A stretch of DNA of 57,434 nt. Source: Fulvivirga sp. (GTDB taxonomy: Bacteria > Bacteroidota > Bacteroidia > Cytophagales > Cyclobacteriaceae). Positions 50,799 to 57,434 of the stretch are shown in pieces (within the stretch, counting starts at the first letter, position 1; each line of letters starts with the position of its first letter). The DNA lies in assembly GCA_028280565.1 (NCBI GenBank), contig JANQLQ010000089.1, positions 1 to 57,434 of the forward strand. The letters run 5' to 3'. The notes below the pieces were generated by a model. It had not been told where the DNA came from. It did not search any database and saw only the letters and a program-made list of their open reading frames with translations. The position numbers and the translations under genes are program-made.

Positions 50799-53700
50799 TT
50801 ATTGAGTGAAAATAATGCGACCTATTTGGCGATTTTTGCGGGATTCACCGGGTGAGATCTCGAAGATAAAATAGTAGAGCCCGTCTTGGATAAGGCTGCC
50901 ATTAGAAGACTTACAAACTTCAAATTGGGTATTGTATTCTTCTTGTTCGGAAGTATATACTAATTCCTGTTCCAATTCCTTGGCATGCTTGCCATCGTTT
51001 GTAAAGAGGCTGAATCTCATTTTGGCGGCCCCGGGATTATTTTTATGTTTTATGCTAAATTTTATACATTCCGGGCTTGGGTTAGGAAAGTAGACCAGTT
51101 CTGTTAGCACCACTTGGGCACTGTCTACGACGAAAAAGTCAATTTCTGTGACCGAACGGTTGTTGTAAGTGTCGTATGCTTCGATGGCCAGGTGATGTTT
51201 CCCAGTAGCCAATCCATTGAAGTCATAGATCACTTGCCCTCGATCGAATCGATCAAGGTCGGCTAGGTAAAAAGGAGTGAGGTCGATCTCAGATTCAAAA
51301 TCCAGTACAGCTCGTATCCCACGGCCGTTCCGGGTAGACAGGTTGATGCCGCTTTCGTCGGAAAGTTCCACGAACAACCTTGGGTCACTGGCAACCAGAT
51401 CGCCCAGTTGAAAAGATTCATCCTCCAGGTAGGCCCTGATCATGGGCGGCGTATCATCGGGGATAGGGTTGATCGCTACACGTCCTATTTTCATGCTTTG
51501 ATCGTATCCTGTGGCGTCATTCAATTCCTTTTTATGGGCACCATACATGCTGATCTTGGCCGCGCCGGCAACGGTATCGATATCCAGGGGAAGTACAAAC
51601 TCTAACTCGAAACGCCCGCCGGCTATGGTGGATTTACCCTTAAAAAGTAAGTTTTCTCGATTGTAGTACTCCATAACCGAGCCAGGGCCTTCTTCTCCGA
51701 GTGTTTTCAACGCCATCGGCTTGTCCAGTATTTTAATTTCGAGCGTGCCGTCGAAACCGGGGTCTGGCTCCCCATTCTTACGGATCTCCCCGGTGACCAC
51801 CACACGGTCTAAGGGATTGAAAATGCTATCACCAGTCGTATTCCGTACTTTTTGAATGCCGGTGAGTACAATTTCTTCTTTAGGGTAAGCCAGTAGTGTG
51901 AAGGGGTCGCCGAGGAGTGAAAAATTACGATTGACCACCCCTTCCTCGCTGTCATTTTTCGTTTCCCGGATGATATCACCCAAATGTACGGGCTGGCCAG
52001 TTTCCAATAGCTCGGCAAGGTTCTGGTAAAAAGCTTGGCTCAATTCGAAATTGGTGCCCAAAAAAACCGGCCGGGTGGTCGTGAACATGCCGATAGCCCC
52101 TCCCTTAGGATGGAGTATGGCCAACTCGGCTCCCGACGACCGGTTGGGATCATCAAAACGACCGAACTCGCAAGTTGCCGTTAGGAATACCGGCAGTTTA
52201 TCTTCGTTAGCCCATTCCAAGATATCGGGCGACCGGAGTATTCCCTCGTTGGTCCACGAGGTTTCTCCACCATGGCCTATGAAATCCATGATCAGTACAC
52301 CGTTCTGTATTTGATCATTGATCTCGCCTGTCACTGGGCTTAGACCTCCGTCTTGGGGAAAGGCATCTACGAAAATCCGGTCGGGGTTAAAAGTGGGCTG
52401 CGTTTGTTCTAAGTCGCTAGCTAAGAAATCGGATTGCAATTGGAACTTATTTGACTCACCATCGTCAGCGATAAAGGCCACCCGGTTTCTCCAATCCCCA
52501 AGCCCTTCCCTAGTGCTTTCATAGCCAATGATCTTATCTACTAGCTCTTTTGCCCCCGTTGGGTCATTCACGGGAAGACGACCAATGGCAATCTCCATGT
52601 CATGAGATACTGTGCTGCCCGAAGTTCTTTCAGACCATTCTCCCTCGTGGCTATCCATAAAGCCATAGTAATCATCGGAGGCATAGCTATGCACGTTGTG
52701 TAAGGAGTTTACAGACTGGTAGGTGGGAACTAGTGCCCCCGGCTGTCGATAAGAATATGAAGCATCCCCGAATAGCAAAACATACGAGAGGCGTTGGTCT
52801 TTGAGATACATCATCCTGATGAAGTTACGAATGGCCGTGACATCCTGGCGCCCCCCGGAGAACTCGTTATAGATTTTGTCTAAAGTGACAACCTGAACGT
52901 CAAGGCCGTTGAATTCCCTGCGGAAATCGGCCAGTCTCTCGGCTTCTTCTGCGAGCTCTGCAGGTGTGATGATAAGCCCATCGGCTGGAGCAAAGGCATG
53001 TAAGTCTTGGTTTTCTACTGGTCTTATAAATTCGGGGTGCGGAAAGTTTGTTCCTTTGAACAGGACAAAGCGCCGCAAAGTGTCCGTAGTCACACGGAAG
53101 ACGGCCCTATTATTGTCTTGTAATGTAAATTGCTGTTCTACAGGGTACAAAGGATCTGTAACGTCCCAAACCCGTAGTGCTTCATCGGCGTTGCGAATGA
53201 AAAAAGCTGTTGATCCATAATTCAAACTGGTCATGGACTGGAAATGGGTTTGATTGCCGTAGAGTTGTATGAATTTCGGTATGCGCAAGCTGAATTTATC
53301 GATATAACCCGTGCCTTCATTTTCATTGTCGTATTCAAAGGAAAGGGCTAGCTGGTTGGGGTTTTCTAAGTCGTCCACCCTTACGCGGTGTTCCGCAACT
53401 GCCAGTTGGCCTTTAATTCCGTAAATGGTTTGAGGTATGGCCCGGATATCGGTGGCCCCAATAGGTATGTCGTTGATCGATGTATACACACGGCTTTCGG
53501 AAGTAGCCGTGGACATAAAGTGGCCGGTAACTTGTATCGTCTTATGGGGTACGATGCCCTGTACAGGATAGGTGAACCGTATGTTTTCCCCACTCTCGAT
53601 TTTTTCGCCAAACCAATGCCTGCCAGAGTGTACGACATTGAACTGCTCGGTTTCATGAAAAATAAAATCATCGAATATTGATACTACCCCGATACTCCTT

Positions 53701-54188
53701 GACAAACTAGCTCTTTCTGTAATTTTCACGCCAGTGCCTTGGTCCAGTGTCAAGTAGTAGAAGTTAACGGAATCGTAAAGGTGAAACTCTCTTTCTAATG
53801 AGCGCTTTACATCATTGTAAAATGTTTTATGTGGGCCCTGCCCGTAAAACAGGAAGTAATCTCCTTCGTCGAAGCTGCCGTCATCCCCACCTTCAAAATA
53901 TAAAGGGACTTCTTGTAGGTCATCTACCAATAGCTTTTTGTTAGGTTGGGGAAGCATACCAGTTTGCGAACCAAACAACCCGACCCGTTGGAGGTCTATG
54001 GACGAGGCATCAATGCCAGCACGTGATAGAAAGGCATGATCGATCTTGTAAAGGCCATCTTCGCTGGTTTTTAATTGGTAAAATTCTCCATGAGCCAAAA
54101 CCGAACTATGCTTGAACGGACCTTGTGCCTGTCCCGTAAATGCCAGGCTGACAAAAAATGCCAGTAAGAAAAAGATTGCCCTTTTCAT
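50799..54188 (-). CDS. porU: T9SS sortase PorU (C25 peptidase family)
   Basis: 1129 residues, close to other PorU proteins. Signal peptide (AIFFLLAFFVSLAFTGQAQ). Gingipain-like catalytic domain at about 400-760 with His in IMDFIGHGGETSW (about 637) and Cys in LTATCEFGRFDDP (about 670), then beta domains and a C-terminal domain (YFPNPSPECIKFSI). PorU removes the sorting domain of T9SS cargo at the surface and joins the cargo to an anionic lipopolysaccharide. The three T9SS cargo genes in this window are its likely substrates. Confidence 0.93.
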   Translation of the reverse strand: MKRAIFFLLAFFVSLAFTGQAQGPFKHSSVLAHGEFYQLKTSEDGLYKIDHAFLSRAGIDASSIDLQRVGLFGSQTGMLPQPNKKLLVDDLQEVPLYFEGGDDGSFDEGDYFLFYGQGPHKTFYNDVKRSLEREFHLYDSVNFYYLTLDQGTGVKITERASLSRSIGVVSIFDDFIFHETEQFNVVHSGRHWFGEKIESGENIRFTYPVQGIVPHKTIQVTGHFMSTATSESRVYTSINDIPIGATDIRAIPQTIYGIKGQLAVAEHRVRVDDLENPNQLALSFEYDNENEGTGYIDKFSLRIPKFIQLYGNQTHFQSMTSLNYGSTAFFIRNADEALRVWDVTDPLYPVEQQFTLQDNNRAVFRVTTDTLRRFVLFKGTNFPHPEFIRPVENQDLHAFAPADGLIITPAELAEEAERLADFRREFNGLDVQVVTLDKIYNEFSGGRQDVTAIRNFIRMMYLKDQRLSYVLLFGDASYSYRQPGALVPTYQSVNSLHNVHSYASDDYYGFMDSHEGEWSERTSGSTVSHDMEIAIGRLPVNDPTGAKELVDKIIGYESTREGLGDWRNRVAFIADDGESNKFQLQSDFLASDLEQTQPTFNPDRIFVDAFPQDGGLSPVTGEINDQIQNGVLIMDFIGHGGETSWTNEGILRSPDILEWANEDKLPVFLTATCEFGRFDDPNRSSGAELAILHPKGGAIGMFTTTRPVFLGTNFELSQAFYQNLAELLETGQPVHLGDIIRETKNDSEEGVVNRNFSLLGDPFTLLAYPKEEIVLTGIQKVRNTTGDSIFNPLDRVVVTGEIRKNGEPDPGFDGTLEIKILDKPMALKTLGEEGPGSVMEYYNRENLLFKGKSTIAGGRFELEFVLPLDIDTVAGAAKISMYGAHKKELNDATGYDQSMKIGRVAINPIPDDTPPMIRAYLEDESFQLGDLVASDPRLFVELSDESGINLSTRNGRGIRAVLDFESEIDLTPFYLADLDRFDRGQVIYDFNGLATGKHHLAIEAYDTYNNRSVTEIDFFVVDSAQVVLTELVYFPNPSPECIKFSIKHKNNPGAAKMRFSLFTNDGKHAKELEQELVYTSEQEEYNTQFEVCKSSNGSLIQDGLYYFIFEISPGESRKNRQIGRIIFTQ

Positions 54189-54414
54189 TGATCCGCATGA
54201 GGTGGTCAGAACATCAAAATTGCGAAGAGTAGTGCATCGAATAAGCTACGTGTATATTATTAAAATATTAAGGATTAAGGGGTTGAAAGCCAGGAGCCAA
54301 GGTCTATCGGTAGATAAGATGAGATCAATATGCTTACCGAGAGGATGTTAAATGCCCCGGATGCTAGCCCGCCAAACATGGCCTCTATAAGGCCTCCCGG
54401 TTTCCAGCTTACGA

Positions 54415-55965
54415 TTATTTGTCTAGGTTCTTCATGATAATAAAAGGAATACCATTCTCCACCCATCTATTCACGTAATTCATTTTGGGTACTACCTCGA
54501 AAGTTAAGGCCCCTAAGATGAGATCCATATCCCCATCTTGATCCCAATCAGCCGAGTCCATGATGAGCCACCGCCCTAGGTCAGAGATTTTGGGGTAAAC
54601 CTGTGGCTGGAAATCAAAATTACCTTGGTTCTTAAAAAAGACGAATCCTTCTTCCGGCCTGTTTTGGAAATCCGGGAAGAAAGATATCCCTGCTATGTCC
54701 ATATCCCCGTCCCCATCGAAGTCGTAGGGGATCGCTTTGTAGGCTCCATTCAAAGGGAGGAAAAGTATCTCATTGAATTCTTCATTTCCTTTGTTTTCAA
54801 AGACCCGGATACCATGATAGGGTTTCATAAGAGGAGGATAGTCCCCGTTATCTCCAGCTGTGTACAAGATATCGAGATGCTCGTCATTGTTATAGTCAAA
54901 CAGCTCGAAATAGGTAGAGCCATAACTAGAAGGGAAGTCCAGCACCTTCTGAGCTTTAAACTGTCCATTTCCCAAGTTACGGTATAAAAAGATACCTTCA
55001 TCTCCTTGGCCGAAGAGGGCCACAATGTCTAACAGTCCGTCTTGATCCATATCATGAAGCTGGGTACGGATAGCGCCTGGTTTTATGCTGAGCCTATTTT
55101 TTGTGTATGTCCCGTTAGCATTTTGTTTCCACCATGACAGACCCCCTGTCCATTTGCCGAATTCCGAGATCACAACATCCTGTAGGCCATCTTGGTCTAA
55201 ATCAGCAAAAGAGGAATGTACTGGGCGCTGGAGGCTATCGATGACCACTGCAGGGCGTCCTTTTTCCTTTGGAAATTGTAAAAGCATACCCGAAGGGGCA
55301 TCAGTAGGGGAGAAAGATCCCATCACCGTGATCCATAGTGCTTGCGAGGTTTCGTGGATGTGTACGGCACCTTCTGGCACCTTCCCGGCTTTTAGCAAAT
55401 TCAGGGAGGCGTTAAAATGCATCAAGCTCCCGGAGTTGGCATCCCCAATGTAAAACTCTCCATTATCGGTGAAGTGCACCATAGTTGTACTGGGAGGAGA
55501 GAGGCGATAGTTAGGTACCACGATCTCAAACTGGTTCGCATTTTGAAATTCATGGGCAGGGGTTTCAAGTTCATCCGGGGCGTTAGTAAGATAGTAATCT
55601 ACAATTTTCTGCCAATGGCCTGGTTCGACCAAAGGTTTTGCAGGGAAGATATTGGCATTCTTAACTTTTTGTCCACCTATCCCAGCCTCAAACAAAGATG
55701 CCCGTACCGTATCGTTCTCATAGATACCGAGCATGTATCCCATACGGGGTAGAATATAAGCCTGCCAGGTTTTTTTGTCAAGTAGCCCTGGTGCTGGGTA
55801 CTGGTGGCATCCCCGGCAATATTGCTTTGACAATTCGAGCCCGGTAAGTTCTTGTTCCGGCATTTCCAACGCCGACGCCGAGGCTTTGGTTTTAGGGAAA
55901 TCACAAGCTGTAAGTAAAACTATCGAGGCCAAAAATAACGCCCACACGAGTTGTTGTATTTGCAT
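54415..55965 (-). CDS. Lipoprotein with a CxxCH motif and FG-GAP repeats
   Basis: About 516 residues from ATG at 55965. Signal with lipobox LTAC (IVLLTACDFPK), so lipid-anchored. CRGCH at about 50-54 is a single c-type haem-like site (YCRGCHQYPAPGLLDKK). From about 210 on, a VCBS/FG-GAP beta-propeller with acidic calcium sites (SFADLDQDGLQDVVIS, DMDQDGLLDIVALF, DFDGDGDMDIAGI, DWDQDGDMDLILG). It may be a surface sensor or electron-transfer protein. No partner gene tells its substrate. Confidence 0.85.
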   Translation of the reverse strand: MQIQQLVWALFLASIVLLTACDFPKTKASASALEMPEQELTGLELSKQYCRGCHQYPAPGLLDKKTWQAYILPRMGYMLGIYENDTVRASLFEAGIGGQKVKNANIFPAKPLVEPGHWQKIVDYYLTNAPDELETPAHEFQNANQFEIVVPNYRLSPPSTTMVHFTDNGEFYIGDANSGSLMHFNASLNLLKAGKVPEGAVHIHETSQALWITVMGSFSPTDAPSGMLLQFPKEKGRPAVVIDSLQRPVHSSFADLDQDGLQDVVISEFGKWTGGLSWWKQNANGTYTKNRLSIKPGAIRTQLHDMDQDGLLDIVALFGQGDEGIFLYRNLGNGQFKAQKVLDFPSSYGSTYFELFDYNNDEHLDILYTAGDNGDYPPLMKPYHGIRVFENKGNEEFNEILFLPLNGAYKAIPYDFDGDGDMDIAGISFFPDFQNRPEEGFVFFKNQGNFDFQPQVYPKISDLGRWLIMDSADWDQDGDMDLILGALTFEVVPKMNYVNRWVENGIPFIIMKNLDK

Positions 55966-56109
55966 GCAAGGAGAATTTAAAGCCGAATCAGCTTTTATTT
56001 CCTGTAAGGGCAAAATGCCGTTTGTTACCTTTTTGTTAAGATAAAATGAACTCCAACATTTGCAGGACTTCTCCTGGATACAGCATGTTTCATTCGCTAT
56101 AAAACCCGG

Positions 56110-56658
56110 TTACTCTTCGATGAACCGTATAGGTACAGATACCATGGTTTGATCCCACATCATTTGCAGGTCGGCCTTATCGTTAGTTTGGGCAAATGAA
56201 ATGGTAAAAGGCTCCCAGATTACATCTTTTACGAGCTCTGTAGGTACTTCTATCCTAAGTACATCTGACTTTTTTCGATAATTATACGATCCCCACTGGC
56301 CTAGCTCCTCGTTGAATATCACTACCCATCGTTCCTTTCTCGGGATAGTAAAAAGAGAGTATGTACCTGCTTTTAACGTGTCCTCCTGCACGAGAATGTC
56401 TTCGGTAACCGTTATCTCGGTGGTTTCATTGGCGCCGGTTCTCCATACTTTCCCGTAGGGCACCAGCTCGCCAAAAACCTCTCTCCCTCTTTTATGCGGT
56501 TGACAGTAGGTGACTTTTATATAAGTATCTTCATACTTCATTGTAACGATCGCCGTAGGGCTAGGTCGCGGCTTGACCGTTTCTTGGGCTTGTAGGTGGG
56601 CAGTGGCAAGGCAAGAAATCATACCTACCAATAGGATAAGTAATGTTGGCTTTTCCAT
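56110..56658 (-). CDS. DUF2911 family protein
   Basis: 182 residues with a signal peptide (LLILLVGMISCLATAHLQAQ). Family marks: VTYCQPHKRGREVFGELVPYG, VWRTGANETTEITVTEDI, GTYSLFTIPRKERWVVIFN and QWGSYNYRKKSDVLRI. DUF2911 proteins are common in Bacteroidota envelopes; function unknown. The Cys in ISCL is inside the signal and could be a lipobox, but a signal peptidase I site after LQAQ fits too. Confidence 0.9.
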   Translation of the reverse strand: MEKPTLLILLVGMISCLATAHLQAQETVKPRPSPTAIVTMKYEDTYIKVTYCQPHKRGREVFGELVPYGKVWRTGANETTEITVTEDILVQEDTLKAGTYSLFTIPRKERWVVIFNEELGQWGSYNYRKKSDVLRIEVPTELVKDVIWEPFTISFAQTNDKADLQMMWDQTMVSVPIRFIEE

Positions 56659-56725
56659 AGTTTTGTTACAATTTTAGTGAGTCAGCTTTTCTTATTCCTT
56701 TGAGCAACAATTATACCGATAATCT

Positions 56726-57208
56726 ATGACCGTGCCCGAGTTTGACGATATTTTTATGGAATTGGCCGTTAACCTGGCCAAAAGATCTCATTGTATCAAA
56801 CGACATGTGGGAGCGGTGCTCACCAAGGATACGCGTATCATTTCCATTGGGTATAACGGCCCCCCCGCAGGTACTCACAATTGCGACAAAGAGTGGCCCG
56901 AGGTGGGCTGCCCGCGGGACTCAAAAGGTGGGTGCTCACTGGCCATCCATGCAGAGCAAAATGCACTTTTCTATGCAGTAAAAAACAAAACAGAAGTCCA
57001 AGGCGCCACACTTTACGTCACCTTAGCCCCTTGCCTTGCCTGCTCAAGGATCATATACACCATGGGCGTAAAAAAAGTCATATATCTAAACTCCTACGCC
57101 GAATACAAAGGAATAGAAAGCGACGAAGGTGTAGACTTTTTAACGAAGTTCGGCGTAGAGGTACAACGCTACAGCGGACAACTGGAAAACGTAACCCACA
57201 TGATCTAG
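56726..57208 (+). CDS. dCMP deaminase family protein
   Basis: 160 residues, the usual length. Zinc site: HAEQNAL (proton-shuttling Glu) and PCLACSR; VGAVLTKDTRIISIGYNGPPAG is the nucleotide-binding start. It turns dCMP to dUMP for thymidylate synthesis or is a ComE operon protein 2-like deaminase. Divergent from the DUF2911 gene. Confidence 0.92.
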   Translation: MTVPEFDDIFMELAVNLAKRSHCIKRHVGAVLTKDTRIISIGYNGPPAGTHNCDKEWPEVGCPRDSKGGCSLAIHAEQNALFYAVKNKTEVQGATLYVTLAPCLACSRIIYTMGVKKVIYLNSYAEYKGIESDEGVDFLTKFGVEVQRYSGQLENVTHMI

Positions 57209-57217
57209 AATCGAACC

Positions 57218-57434
57218 CCAAGACTTCAACACCCTAACACCCAAGACTTTAACACCCTAACACCTAAGACTTTAACACTCCAACACCTTAGACTTTAACA
57301 CCCCAACACTTAAGACTTTAACACTCCAACACCTTAGACTTTAACACCCCAACACTTAAGACTTTAACACCCCAACACTTAAGACTTTAACACCCCAACA
57401 CTTAAGACTTTAACACCCCAACACTTAAGACTTT
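57218..57434 (+). repeat. Tandem repeat, period 23 bp, runs off the window
   Basis: At least nine copies of a 23-bp unit close to TTAAGACTTTAACACCCC followed by AACAC. Copies differ at a few positions (CTTAGAC/TTAAGAC, ACTCC/ACCCC), and the last four are nearly identical, so the array grew recently toward the right. It lies just after the dCMP deaminase gene and is non-coding. Confidence 0.95.

Noticed and set aside
57218-57434. CRISPR array
   Set aside because: The 23-bp units follow each other without unique spacers, so it is a simple tandem repeat.

Overview
The window is a piece of a Bacteroidota chromosome, most likely of the order Cytophagales. The evidence is a PorU-type sortase, several proteins with C-terminal type IX secretion (T9SS) sorting domains, and Bacteroidota families such as the DUF2911 protein, the STAS/SEC14-like protein and the NifU/Mrp pair. 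Four regions can be told apart.

Region 1 (1-2500): two minus-strand genes, an ApeA-like HEPN protein and a secreted protein of unknown function, plus a fragment of a third gene. Each is followed at its 3' end by an attC-like inverted-repeat structure starting TAACA. The first and third sites share 48 bp with two differences. I read this as a piece of a chromosomal integron cassette array. No integron integrase is in the window.

Region 2 (about 2578-19300): one block of about 30 tightly packed plus-strand genes unlike the chromosome around them. It encodes a capsid-like protein with an acidic N-terminus and an arginine-rich C-terminus, followed at once by a terminator. Next come about a dozen single-pass membrane proteins, several with acidic then strongly basic segments. 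There is a spike-like protein in which a YVTN beta-propeller appears to interrupt a domain shared with the capsid-like protein. Other genes encode a tandem pair of amidase-fold proteins (one without its zinc ligands), an HExxH peptidase, a GNAT-like phage protein, peptidoglycan-binding proteins, a cytosine methyltransferase, a holin/spanin-like lysis set, a repeat-built fibre protein and an M15 peptidase. No terminase, portal, tape measure, packaging ATPase, replication protein or integrase is visible. The block is best explained as a non-tailed, membrane-containing virus or a particle derived from one; this is an inference.

Region 3 (about 19.3-29.2 kb): accessory DNA. A GHKL-ATPase/nuclease fusion, a 45-residue ORF and a DUF2971 protein form a likely defence operon. 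It ends in a truncated gene next to an IS110-family element with a probable bridge RNA. A PAS sensor-like protein and small hypothetical genes follow. At 28641-28976 a tRNA-Ile(CAU)-like gene is interrupted in its anticodon loop by a 262-nt group I intron. A truncated, intronless copy of the same tRNA lies 187 bp upstream on the same strand.

Region 4 (29.3-57.2 kb): ordinary chromosome. The operon ddl - PASTA - T9SS cargo - rhodanese is followed by a T9SS metalloprotease, mrp-nifU, dnaG, ribBA-unknown-surE, an AraC regulator, a di-haem peroxidase, a PhoX-family T9SS protein, porU, a lipoprotein with FG-GAP repeats, a DUF2911 protein and a dCMP deaminase. The window ends in a 23-bp tandem repeat that runs off the edge.
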